A program made the position numbers and the translations under genes. The notes beneath the pieces were generated by a model. It made no database searches, was not told the origin of the DNA, and saw only the letters and a program-made list of their open reading frames with translations. From Zhengitettix transpicula (taxonomy: Eukaryota > Arthropoda > Insecta > Orthoptera > Tetrigidae): a stretch of DNA of 64,000 nt. The stretch covers positions 1,976,087-2,040,086 of the forward strand of contig CM073591.1 in assembly GCA_037074705.1 (NCBI GenBank). Direction: 5' to 3'. Below, one piece after another: positions 46,161 to 57,299 of the stretch. Each line of letters begins with the position of its first letter. The first letter of the stretch is position 1.

Positions 46161-46416
46161 CGTCATTGGTTCCACAGTTTAACATCATCAAGCTACATGT
46201 GCTGTCAAACGATTTATATTCACTTCGGCTGTTGCCGGCGCAAAGCATGTCTATCTCATATGTGCAAAAATTAATGCATTCAGGTTTCGCCTCAGAATGA
46301 ACTGAGCAAACGACCAGGGAAGCGACCACCAAGACTGGAAGGACGTGAGAAGAGCGTCTACGGTAGAATGACTCATCAGAGAGACGATACTCACCGAGGA
46401 CAACGTTCAGCTTCAT
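46161..46416 (-). pseudogene. Kazal-type gene J (donor lost, no exon 3)
   Basis: Exon 1 is 46395-46416 and exon 2 is 46161-46334, still 174 nt and open: signal VLVVASLVVCSVHS, loop KPECINFCTYEIDMLC (predicted P1 Tyr), CAGNSRSEYKSFDSTC, SLMMLNC. The donor after ACG reads ATAGGG instead of GTAAGG. Intron 2 is cut at about 45560 by LTR-like sequence and no exon 3 is seen. Intron 1 is only 60 nt (9 bases deleted). TATAAA is at 46455-46450. Probably a recent pseudogene. Confidence 0.7.
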
Positions 46417-46619
46417 GGCGGCTGTGAGTTTGTCTGCAGCGTCCCTTCCTTTATAAGCAAACCCTTGATATTTAGCAACGCCTGCGGGGCTAATCGAAGG
46501 GATTTGAGATAAGAGTAAATGCGTAAGAAAAACAATACATAAAAATGAAAGGCCAACCTGCGAGCTCCACGTTTATCCCCGCGCATTCTTTTGGAAGAGA
46601 CAAACATCCAGAACATCAA

Positions 46620-47460
46620 CATTTGTGATTTATCTCTGTGTGAGGCGAATAACGATGTTTTAAAATCGACGGTGTGGAGAATTGAAACTGCCTCGAGTTT
46701 ACTCCATAGACGAGAGTAAAAGTAATGGGTTCAGTTACGATACCATAAACGCTCAGCGATAAGCGGTGATGGTCCTCTAACACCTTGACCTATGCCAGTC
46801 CAACTTTCATTCTCAATTCCGTTGAGGTCGTTCATTATGAGGTTCTACTGTGAGGAGCAGAAGGAATGTTCCATTTCCCCCTTCCCACGTCTAGACATTT
46901 TATTGGTAATACAACTCCTGTTTGCAGGTTACCACCCACACTTTCGGATCTCCGTGAAGAGTCGGTCGAGTAGTTGCATGTCCGTATACTCCCCCGAGCT
47001 TTCTTATCGTTCTTATTAATTATATTATTATCAATATTATGGATTATTTCATTTTGGTATTACATTTGATTTGATTTAAGTCTCTAGTATTCTCTTTCTT
47101 ATCTTGTAAATCCCCTCCACCTCCACCTCTAAGGTTGCTCCTTTCCTATGTTTTAAGGGGATGAAATTCTACCTGACAAGATCGGCATAAACACAATCAA
47201 TCTCTTTGACCCCTTAAAATATTTATGTGACTCAATTATCGGCTGTTTATTATGTTGGATATTTCCATCCCCGTTCAACCCCGCTCATGGATGTGTTAGA
47301 CGCGTCTCACCCCGACAGTGTTTATTTCATTGTCACAAAAAACTGGTTTACGATATTTGGTGAAATTTACTCCACTGGTATAGATTTGTATAAGGAACAG
47401 TGATGTCCATCGTGAGTAAGACGGACGAGATCTGGTATGATGCATTTACTCTTCTGATTC
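46620..47460. other. Upstream region of gene J, duplicate of 37100-38060
   Basis: Same order as upstream of gene H, including the FIMRFYCEEQKEC word and the stretch GTGATGTCCATCGTGAGTA (compare 38022). No gene claimed. Confidence 0.45.
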
Positions 47461-47469
47461 TTTAAATAC

Positions 47470-47540
47470 ATCGTTCAGCTTCATGGCGACGATCACTGGT
47501 GACTGTGTGTTGGCCTGAAGATGTCCGTTCCTTTATAAGC
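47470..47540 (-). pseudogene. Relic Kazal promoter and exon 1
   Basis: TATAAA at 47537-47532, the GGCCAACACACAGTC initiator region and ATGAAGCTGAACG at 47484-47472 are recognisable. The sequence then departs from exon 1 after the fourth codon and no intron 1 or exon 2 follows. Confidence 0.6.
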
Positions 47541-47559
47541 AATCAATGCGGAGAAACCT

Positions 47560-48600
47560 TGACATATAAGTCATAATCTGAGGGGCTAATTGACGGCCTT
47601 TTTGCTAAGACTAAATGCGATAATAATAATTGAAACTATATGTCTATTATAGAGCCTTTATGGGGGCGGATTCCTTTGTTAGGGATGTCAACATTAATGA
47701 TTTCTCTTAGCGAGTGAGGCGAATATGTCTCAACGGTTTGGGGATATGAAAGAGTTTGCTATATATTTATAAATAAAATTAATGGTTTATTTCCCCCAGT
47801 GAGAATTTTCATTTCAGTTACGCTGATTCTTCCAAAACAGACCGTTAAACGATCATCTATCAGAATACCGAAATGGAGCCTGCGTAATGGTTCATAATTT
47901 AAAATCGCCAATTGTTAAAATTGTTTGTGTGGTTGAAGGTTGTTAAGCCAAGATGCACGTGTTCACGATAGAAGGGAGGTTCATGTAACGGGATCCCGTC
48001 AAGCGGGTGACGTCAGCAGAGTTCTTGAGAATTTTGGGTAAAGCGGCACGATCTTATAATTAAAGTAAGTAGTGGATGCAAAGCCTGCTAGTGGTCAGAG
48101 TCGCAAAAGGCCCCAGCACGGAAACGGATGTTCCTGTCGTCGTGGTCGTGGTTAAAACCCAAGGGGAATCGAGAAACTGACCACTTGGCGCTCCAAAATA
48201 AATCGGACTGCTTCAAGGAAGATGACAATCTGGAGTTCCTCGCGTTAATGAAGGCCCTCAACCGACTTCGGCGTACAGGTCGAACAGCCTGCGTAATTTG
48301 GAAGCTCGTGGTGTTAATTATCACGTAAGCCTGTTATGACACCTGGGTGCGAGGACCAGAAGGAACTTTTCGTCTTATCGTACAGTTTGGAATATGGCCA
48401 GCGTAACGATTAATTTTAATTTCGTGTCTATAGTAAACTCATACGACAGTTTTTTCCTACAGCATCATTAGTCGCCACACTCAGAGTAAAATCGCTAACG
48501 TTATAGTGGTTGGATCTTTTTCTCGTCCAAAAGAATTAACAGAGATAAACGTGGAGCTCTCAGGTTGACTTTTCATTTTATTTTTTGTTTTATTACGCAT
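47560..48600. other. Gene-free spacer before inverted gene K
   Basis: Frames at 48088-48324 and 48128-48328 overlap on opposite strands and match nothing recognised. 48540-48640 reads as the inverted version of the common upstream flank, marking the start of the inverted unit. Confidence 0.35.
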
Positions 48601-48673
48601 TACTCTTAGCATAAGGCCGTCAAGTAGCCCCGCGGGCTTTTATAAATATCAAGGTTTCTCCGCACTGGTAGCT

Positions 48674-48712
48674 TATAAAGGAACGGACATCTTCAGGCCA
48701 ACTCAGTCACCG
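48674..48712 (+). promoter_or_regulatory. Core promoter of Kazal gene K
   Basis: TATAAAG at 48674-48680 is followed by the arthropod initiator TCAGT, its A about 32 bp downstream. Spacing is ideal for a TATA-Inr promoter, with a short 5' UTR before the ATG at 48725. Upstream is GATATTTATAAAAGCCCGCG reading outwards, the gene-K version of the conserved AAATATCAAGG word. Confidence 0.65.
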
Positions 48713-48724
48713 GTGAACGTCGCC

Positions 48725-49221
48725 ATGAAGCTGATCGTTGTCCTCGGTGAGTATCGTCCAGTCAGAAGGTCCCCGTGATTCATCCCTACCGTGACCGCGT
48801 TGCTGACGTCACTGTGTTCCTTCCAGCCATGGTGGTCGCTTCCCTGACCGTCTGCTCAGTTGATTCAAAGTCAAAACCTAAATGCCTCGTTACATGCATA
48901 CCGATGGTGGAACACATGTGCGCCAGGAACAGCCGCGAGCAATACAAATCTTTTTCGAGCAGGTGCTCTTTGGATTTTGAAAACTGCGATAAGGACGACG
49001 GTAAGGAGCGAGAGTACGAATGACGTCACTTGTGAGCGTGGGACGCTTCTTACTGATAATGCACATGTTAACCAAGGCTGTGTAGATTGGTGGGATTCTT
49101 CACCGACGGTGCTGCCATCCACACAGTCAACCTCTTTGAATCCCTGTAACATACATTCTTATTTCCAGATTACAGGAAGATACACGACGGTTTCTGCCCA
49201 GGTTTAGATCCAGAGAACTGA
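48725..49221 (+). CDS. Kazal-type secreted peptide K (intact, inverted)
   Basis: Exons are 48725-48746, 48827-49000 and 49169-49221, giving 82 aa. The only array member of the MKL type on the plus strand. Signal peptide MKLIVVL + AMVVASLTVCSVDS. Loop KPKCLVTCIPMVEHMC has Pro at the predicted P1 position, then CARNSREQYKSFSSRC and SLDFENC (x14/x6), with exon 3 IHDGFCPGLDPEN. Intron 1 is 80 nt, not a multiple of three, so splicing is required; donor CTCG|GTGAGT and acceptor TTCCAG. Intron 2 is 168 nt (GTAAGG...TTTCCAG). This gene is the clearest proof of the shared exon plan. Confidence 0.88.
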
Positions 49222-49404
49222 GAGGAGCAAGTCTGAGACGAATCGTCAATGGATCTCTGCATTCTATCTTAATACAAAATCATTGTAAAACCGATAATAA
49301 TTAATGTCAATTCAGGAGTGTTGGAATCGTCTTCCTTGTCTGAACCTTTCCGCAAGCTTTGATCCTTTCCTTCACTCTAAGGCACGGTCGTAATTATTTA
49401 AGAT

Positions 49405-49773
49405 ATGATAGTACGGAAAATTCAAGAAATTGTTATAGTTGTTTCAATCAAGAAACAGCTCGGTCACTCTTCAGTGGTTCTATGTAAAAGTATGTCAATT
49501 ACTGCCATTCATTGTGGCGTTGACAGGCAGCAAGAGTGTCATCTAACATGGTGGACTCTGACCCTTATAGCCTTAGGAAGCGAATTGAAATTTGTCATCT
49601 ATGGTCCCCTGTATTCACCTAAACTGCATCATGTGGGTCTGGCTCTTGGTAGTGCTTCTAGTTCTTGCTTCCTTGTGATTAGTTTATTTGGGATGCCGGA
49701 TTTCCGTTCTAATGCCTCGACCACTTCTGGTGGCTTTTTTTTTCTGGGTGTAGACAGGCTATGTATAGGGTAA
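49405..49773 (+). other. Conserved open segment downstream of gene K
   Basis: Contains IVVSIKKQLGHSSVVL, the words GVDRQQE and WWTLTLIALGSELKFVIYGP. It is the same segment as behind the other members, again on the gene's strand. An insert separates the QQ and WTLTL words. It then runs into an A-tailed repeat. Confidence 0.42.
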
Positions 49774-50400
49774 TCCACTTAGTGGCAACTCCCCTCTTAT
49801 AACATAGGAAGGGATTTGAAAGGGGGGATTCGGAAGGGTGTAGAAGGTAGCCAAGGGTAACTAGGGCCCCCGGGCTATGGTTTAAGAATCCTACCCGACA
49901 TTCGCCTAAAAGAAATGCAGGACAAACCCTAGAAAAACCTGCATCAGGTAGGTCGGGCATTTGGTACTTGTCCCACGCCCTTCCCGTGGCGAAGAGGGGT
50001 TAGCTGTGGGGTCGCAGCTTTCCCCTCGCCGTGCCTTGACCAATTTAGGAGGCAGCTGGCCGACTATTCCAATAGGAATAGCGGACAACTCTTACCGTAT
50101 GCCCAAGGTCTGCGACCCCGGAACATACACCTCTCAAAACAGACAGAGGTGCCTCGGCATGTGGGAACCTTAGTTCAAAAAAAAACCCAGAGAGATGTGA
50201 GAGCATCCCCAAAGGTAGCCCCCGCCAGAGCTCTCTGGGAAGGTTCACCTGCGAGAAATCCTCTCGCAGGCTTACTTCATACAGTCCAGAGAGATGTGAA
50301 GGCATCCCCAAAGATAGCCTCCGCCAGAGTTTCTGGGAAGGTTTACCTGCGAGAGAATTCACTCGCAGGCTTCCTTGATGATATGACTTCTGGAGGCTGA
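49735..50400 (-). repeat. Dispersed A-tailed repeat, copy 4
   Basis: Starts (minus-strand 3' end) at a T-run at 49735-49743. The 5' end carries two hairpin units, CCTGCGAGAAATCCTCTCGC near 50250 and a second near 50348. The 5' part is duplicated, making this copy longer than the rest. Confidence 0.8.
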
Positions 50401-50574
50401 TGGGCCGACTTTTATAAACACCAGCGGACAACTATTGACAGTAAGCACCAAATCTAAATTACGGCAACTTCCTGTTAAAAACATAGGATAGAAATTTAGA
50501 GTGGCAGATCCGGAAGCTTAGAGAAAGGCAGTAGCCATACGATGACGTAACACAGCATTGCCTACTACATGCCC

Positions 50575-50700
50575 TCAGTTGTTTTTCTTGGAGACGGCTA
50601 CACGAGGGTAAGCCACATGGTGGCAACTACCCTTTAATAGCATGGGAATGGATTTGAAAGGGGGGATGTCGAACAGTAGAGTCCAAAATTAAGGCTCATA
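50575..50700 (-). repeat. Truncated A-tailed repeat
   Basis: Only the 3' 100 bp or so is present (TACACGAGGGTAAGCCACAT, GGGATGGATTTGAAAGGG type words). Followed at 50820-51010 by a decayed copy of the conserved downstream segment (TGGGACAAGTTCCACCAAG, GCAGCAAGAGAGTCATC on the minus strand). Confidence 0.6.
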
Positions 50701-51019
50701 CCGCAAGATTATAAATAAGTTAGCCGGTATCTTAAGAAGGTCAAAACTACTCCGGGTAACTTCACGTCTACCTCTACGAAGAACATAAAACTTCAACAAC
50801 CACTCAAGCCTTAAAATCAGGAAACGTGTGGGACAAGTTCCACCAAGAACCTGACCCACCTGATGCAGTTTGACACAGACGTAGTTGACACATTTAAATT
50901 CCGTTCGTATGTTTTTGAGTCAGAGTGCAAAATCGGGGATGACTCTCTTGCTGCCTGTCAGCGTCTTAATAAATGGCAATAATTTAAATTACTATAGATA
51001 GAAGCACTGAAGTGTGACC

Positions 51020-51890
51020 GGGAATTGCCTTTTTTTACGAGGGTAGGTGGTAATCCTTTAAGGACTGCGTGAAGCCCGTACTTCACGGAAGTGTTGGACT
51101 TTCATCGCATCAAACCCACCTCCCTTTAGTGTAATGCCTCCTCGAGGAACCGCCGCCAGGCATCTTCTGGAGGAGCTCGCAGCCGTGTGGCACTCTTAAT
51201 AATTTGTCTTGACAAAGCCTAGTGTCAAGTTATATTAAAGTCCTGTAATATGTAACTGAGTATATATACACATAACTAGCCTAATCATATATATATTCAC
51301 AGCACGTTCCTCGCGCCGGAGTTCCTTAATCACTTCAGCGCTGTATTCTGCTATTCAGCATTATTTCGGGGCTTATAAGCGGTCCGATTGCGGTTGAGAT
51401 TTGCGAACGCCTTTTCTCGAAACGTCGGCACGCGAATATATGTTCTGCGTCTTCAATGGCGTTGCAGACATCACTCAGTACGACCTCTTGAATCTGTAAC
51501 CTCTGCCTGAATTATCCAAAGCAGCCTCGGTCTGTTAAAATGTAGGCCGTGGCTTCTCTTGATCAATTTTTGTGCGTCTTGAACTATTCGATGGGTCCTA
51601 GAATTGTCCATACACTTTTACCATTCCCGTTCTTTTTTTTGGCCCTTTCTCCGTCCCTTAATTTCTTCCCGTGCTCTTTTTCTGTGAGTTTGGAACGCCT
51701 AAATATTCTCTTTCTCTCCTCTGACAGGGGTTATATATGGGGCATATGTGCTACCACACGCGCAGCCTCCTACGACAGTGCAAGGAACGTGGAGCTCACA
51801 CTTAGAGCACCTCCCCGGTGTATTTCATCTTCTTCATTGAGTCCGCCCTGCAACGTAGGCTGAATGAAGGGATCCATGGCGGCGAAAAGG
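51020..51890 (-). mobile_element. LINE 3' fragment (R1/Jockey-like)
   Basis: A minus-strand frame with one stop reads LTDRGCFG near 51540, then VVLSDVCNAIEDAEHIFACR and RFEKRRSQI. This is the Cys/His-containing C-terminal tail of endonuclease LINEs (LTGHGCF...DDAEHVFFECPRF type). A 3' UTR follows and ends CTACCCTCGTAAAAAAA near 51030. Upstream RT is absent or unrecognisable. Confidence 0.7.
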
Positions 51891-51899
51891 TGCAAGCAA

Positions 51900-53209
51900 G
51901 GAAGACGAATCCAACACTCCCGGATTCGTTTTAATTAAACTACGACTGTCGTATATACAACTTGTAAAATATCTGGGTTGATTGGTTTTTAACTGTACTG
52001 TCGTACAGTAATTCCTAAACTGTCATTGATTAATAAATAAATAAACATCAGCAAATTTTAAGTCAGAGAAAGGAATTTATTAATTAAATTAACAACGTTT
52101 ATCCCTTATTTTGCGGCCTCACCAGGTTAAAGGTTTTTGACAGGTATATCCTAGCTGATTGTAGTGACCGAAATGGCCGCGGCAGTCAGTATAGAAAACT
52201 ATGTGTTACATCGTTTAATCTTATTCTACAAATTATAAACGGTGTGTTTTAAAGAAACGCTAGTTGGTAAGTGTATTAAGAATATTTTTAAAACATACAA
52301 TAATCGATAAAACGTTGTTAATTTCATTAATAAATTATTATTTTTGACTTCAAATTGGCTATTTTTATTTATTTACTAGCTTTCTCAATAGTCAGACATA
52401 TATCATTATTGTCATCGATTAAATTATTCTTATTGTATTTTTTAATTAATAGAACATGCCATGAAACAAAACTTATTTGACTGAAGACACGAGAGACGGT
52501 GTCACCCCTGTCCTAATAAGCAGTTTCCTTTATCTGCGCGTAAACCTTCGAGCCCCGTGACTTTGCTTGTTGGGTTCGAGGCTATGAGAAGGGGAGCACG
52601 TGCTTGCTTGACAAGAGATTTGCCTTCACCGTAGTCGCTGCCGTCTGTGAGCTAAGGGAAGGTAATACCTCCTGCTGCCTCTCCCCCGCCCCCTTGTAAT
52701 CTGCTTTCCTCTGCCGCTTTACCGCTTCAGCGTCTCTGGCAAAGTGCTTCATAAGCGCGGGTTGTATACTCAAACAATTGCAGGGGCCTTTGTTTATCCT
52801 GCTACTGTCTTCTACGTCATCATCCTCACCACAATACCTCCCCTTATCCCTTAACCCCCTTAACAGCAGTACTACTTCTCGTAGCGACGGTGAAAATACT
52901 TGAATTTATTCCGTTGGTTAGGAAATACAGAAAATGTCGGTTCACGAACAAATAACCAACTCTGTAAATGTGAAACAAGACACATCTCAGTGTTTATGAT
53001 GACTTATTAAATAATCTTTGTTAATTTGTATCTTCTATTCATATAAAGCGTAATAACTTTGGCTGTATCGCTTGAGTCTGGCTCTAATGTTGACGAAAAT
53101 AACAGCAGTTGATCGAAACGTCTAATCACTTTTCAAAATTTTATTATTCAACATTAATATCAGTTACTACATGCTACAGACGTAGACAGTTATTTATTTA
53201 TTTAATGTA

Positions 53210-53210
<1 letters not shown>
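51900..53210. other. Gene-free stretch
   Basis: AT-rich sequence with one GC-richer part (52500-52830). 51890-51940 (AAGGAAGACGAATCCAACAC) matches a piece near 38430 beside the orphan exon. No supportable gene. Confidence 0.4.

Positions 53211-53212
<2 letters not shown>

Positions 53213-53243
<31 letters not shown>
53213..53243. repeat. (AT)n microsatellite
   Basis: About 15 AT units directly before an A-tailed repeat copy. Confidence 0.9.
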
Positions 53244-53247
<4 letters not shown>

Positions 53248-53259
53248 TAGATTAACAGG

Positions 53260-53770
53260 CTACATGAGGGTAATCCACGAGGTAGCAACTTCCCTTTAAT
53301 ATCATACGATGGGATTTGAAAGGGAGGAAGTGGAAGGGTGGAGCAATGTAGCCAAGGGTTAATAAGTGCCGCCGGGCTATGGTTTAAGGATCCTACCCGG
53401 CATTCGCCTCAAAGTGATGGGGGACAAACCCTAGAATACCTGCATCAGGTAGGTCGGGCATTGGACACTTGTCCTACGCCCTTACCTGAACGGCGAGAGA
53501 GAGTTTTGCTGTGGGGACGCAGCATTCCATTCTCCATGCCGGGAGCAGTGTAGGAGGCAGCTGGACCATTGTTCCAATGGGAAGAGAGGACAACTCTTTC
53601 AGTACACCGAAGGTCTGCGACCCCGGAACATCACCTCTAAAAAAAGGCCAACATGTCTCGGCTTGTGGGAACCTTAGTTTAAAAACCCAGAGAGATGAGA
53701 AGGCATCTCTAACCGTTTCTCCAGATAGGTTCTGCCTGCGAGAGAAGAGCTCTCCATATCCCTTGATATA
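53260..53770 (-). repeat. Dispersed A-tailed repeat, copy 5
   Basis: Full body with more divergence than copies 2-4. The 5' hairpin is decayed to CCTGCGAGAGAAGAGCTCTC. Confidence 0.75.
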
Positions 53771-53799
53771 TTTCACTCAAGTTCCCGTGTGAAAGGTTT

Positions 53800-54985
53800 C
53801 ATTTCTTCTTTCAAGTGTCAATTAATGACAGAAACTTGAAATTATAAACGGTGGTAAGGATAAAATTTTTATAAAAAGAAAAACATTATATCACATAAAA
53901 TAAGTCGTAGTAAACGTAATTGTGGAAAATCGTTGTTACATAGGGCAAACTAAACGTGCTCTTGAGACTTGATTAAAGAGAGCGTAAAGAACAATTACAA
54001 AAACTATAAATAATATTGTTGTGACCGACATAAATTAGAAGAAAACCTTGTACTTGACTGGCAGGATAATTTAAGTAAATTGTATAAAACAAAAGTTGTT
54101 ACCGTAGTGACGTAACAAATTTATTGAGATCTGCTTAAAGTACAAAGAAAAGTTACGCCGCTAACTTGTTAAATAAAATAGTTTTAATTGTTTGTTAAAA
54201 TAGTTAATGTACGGTAGCGGTCAATTGTAACAGTATTACGGTCAACTGAGATGATTTGAATACGGCAGAGGCATCTGTCTCATTGTGCAAGAGCTTGACC
54301 TACCCTCGTACCCTGGAGGGTGGTCGTCCGTCACCACGCCAGCTGACTACAGTGGCACAAGGGACAGGGTGGGTGATTTAGTGTCCCAGGGGAATTCCAC
54401 CCTGTAGTCCCGGGACGGGAACAAGGCGCTCGGTCGCATCCATTCATGGTCCACGTTGCGCCTCTCAACAGCCCCCGGATGGCTTCAGGAAGAATGGCAA
54501 CGGCGTGGGATAATGTAGTCCTCGTACGAGGATACGTCATCACATAATATTACAATACACTTATTGGCTGCTTCAATTAATAACAATTAGAGGTTAACAT
54601 TAAAACCGGAAAACAGATATTTCCTTGTCCAACATCACTAAGAGTTCTTTAATGTTATTAAGATCATAGTATAATATTTACAGTACTCAGACAAATTTAA
54701 TAGGCAACTAGGTAAAATATAAATATTTAGAGAATAAACTATCATAAAATACAGAATTACACATTACGAGAATAAACACAAAACATGACACACGCAGACT
54801 AGGAGGAAGCACAGACGAGGGACAAGTCACTTCACGAGACGAATCTGCATGAAACAAACAAACGGACCAAAAAGCAAATAAAGTTAAGAAGTAAGTAGTT
54901 TCATGAGCAACACATTCAACACCCCCGCAATGAGTAAAACACCCGTAGTCTTGCAGTAGAATGAAATGGCGTTATGGTAACACAC
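53800..54985. other. Unassigned stretch
   Basis: AT-rich apart from 54240-54545, a GC-rich segment that looks like a LINE 3' UTR (CGTACGAGGATACG end) but has no readable protein words. No gene supported. Confidence 0.3.
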
Positions 54986-54989
54986 GAGA

Positions 54990-55500
54990 GTGGTCCTCAT
55001 AGTGGCAACTGCCCTTTCATAGCATAGGAAGGGATTTGAAAAGGGTGGATGCGGAAGGGTAGAGGAAGGTAGCCAAGGGTTTACTAGGGCCCTGGCCTAT
55101 GGTTTAAGGATCCTACCCGGCAATTCGCCTAAAAGTGATGCAGGAAAAACCCTAGAAAAACCTGCTTCAGGTAGGTCGGGCAGGGAGTACTTGTCCCACG
55201 TTCTTCCGATGGCGGGAGAGGAGTTTGCTGTGGAGTCGCAGCGTTCCCCTCTACGTGCCTTGACCGGTTTAGGAGGCAGCTGGCCGACTGTTCCAATAGG
55301 AATAGCGAACAACTCTTACCGTATACCCAAGGTCTGCGACCCCGGAACATACACCTCTCAGAACAGGCCGAGGTGCCTCGGCTTGTGGCAACCTTAGTCC
55401 AAAAACGGAGAGAAAAAGGCATCCCCAAAGGTAGCCCCTTCGTATCTATCCTACAAGGTTCTGCCTGCGAGAGAATAGACCTCGCAGGCTATTTTTGGGT
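54990..55500 (-). repeat. Dispersed A-tailed repeat, copy 6
   Basis: Full copy; the 5' hairpin CCTGCGAGAGAATAGACCTC is near 55464. It is followed by an array-type segment at 55670-55880 related to the left arm of the foldback at 500-600. Confidence 0.8.
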
Positions 55501-55879
55501 CGGGCATTCAAGACGCGGTCCATGCCGAGAGTGTCACAGGAGAATGACGTCATCAGGTGACGCACACCCGACTACTGGCCTATGATGAAATTAACATTAC
55601 TAACTTACTTGTCGAGAGTAAACATGCAAAGACTGAGAACTTGTCTCAGTATCTTATGTCATACACTTCTTCAAAGGAATTACACATTCTGATTCAATTT
55701 ATTAGTGTTTAAAATAGATTTGAAATTTCTTGACAACGGCGAGGTAACACTATTATTTAGATTATTCTGGTATTCTGTTGTCTGAGAGTAGAAAAGCGAG
55801 TACGAAAAAGTGAAAAAAGGGGCAAAGAAAAGAAAAAGATAAACAAGGAAAAGAAGAAAAACAGAAAGAAACAGGGATG

Positions 55880-57290
55880 TTAAAGAGATGACGTGAAAGA
55901 TCGTCTAGAAGAGCAGAAAAAAGATATAGAGATTTATTCCACCGTTTCGAACAGAACGGAAAAAACTCTGGGAGAGAACAGTTTATAGAGTCGAAACGAC
56001 GAGTAGAGGAAAGTGGAAATACTGACGTCAGCCACTAGGAAGCAGAGTTTGAGGTAGACCCCAGACCCCAATAATCTAAATAATAAGGGGAGTGTTCAAC
56101 ACACATGCATTTAAAGTGAATGTTCCACTTTTGTCCATAAATGTTTTCAGATAACTGAATTTAATCACCTGAAGTTGTTCCAATTGGGGATGAAACGTCG
56201 TGTTTGTCTAATATAAAGTTACGTATTTTGATAATTTATTTCTGGTGGTCTTTCACGTTTATTTAGTTCTGTTGTGTCTGCTCCTTGCGAACGCGCTGTT
56301 GGCCATAATGGCGGCAACGTTGTCATTTCTCGCAATTAGTTTAGGAAGCGCGCTGCGTCTGTCGGAAGTGAGTCTCGTATCCCGTCGTCGCGTAAATGAA
56401 ATCTCCGTTCCACAGGTGGTCCTGAAAGTTTCTCCGCTCACCTTTCCAACGTGTGTATTTCCTCCGGGAAAGTTTTTATTTGACACTTTGGCAAGAGGCG
56501 ACGCGATCAACATTCAATAAGAGACTTGTCTGCCGGATGCCTTCCAATTTCCTGTTTCATCGTCTGTCTGTCTGTCGGTAGACGCCAATTCAGCGACGCG
56601 ACGATTGATGTCACATTTCCTCCACGTCTGCTACGGTTGCTATATATTTTTCTGTCTCTCTCGCACGCCAATCTCGTCTCACAAAGGCTTCGTCAGTCTC
56701 TCGCGGATAAACACGACGAGCGGAGGCTGCACAATGCAAGCTGATGACCACGTGTAAACAGTGAATACCGAGGTCCCAGAGTAGGATGGTCTCCCTCAAC
56801 GGGATTAGAAATGGGGCTGATTGGATGATTAGGAGAGATTTCTTTACCACTTAGTCAATATGTTAAAGAAAATTAAAAATATGGTTTCAACTTTAAATTA
56901 AAGTCGCGAATTAAGATTATTAAAATTTTGGATCATGTTAGCCACTTCGGTGGCAGGAAATAATAAATAGTATAGCATACGAGGTCGGGGTCGTCCGCCA
57001 TTTTTAACTTCACGGGACTGTCTCGCCTTACTCGAGGATTAAGCAAGCACATGTCGGCTTGTAAACCATGAAACGTCTTAAGATTCATCACTACGCAGTA
57101 ACATTCATCACTTCTAAATTATTCAGGCAAGATTCCACTCGAGTACATAAATATTTTCTCAATGGTTATTTTAATCTCCGACGAACTATGAAGATTTCAG
57201 AAGTAAACACAAAATAATACGTATCAATCTGGTGATTAAATTACTTCTTTTTTATGTGTTTTAAAGATTTAAATTAAATTAATAATCAAA
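55880..57290. other. Unassigned stretch with an open frame
   Basis: A plus frame around 56245-56520 has a hydrophobic N-terminus (VYLVLLCLLLANALLAIMAA) but no ATG in place, and the minus frame is equally open. No domain recognised. The rest shows nothing. Confidence 0.3.
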
Positions 57291-57299
57291 CAAGACGGA

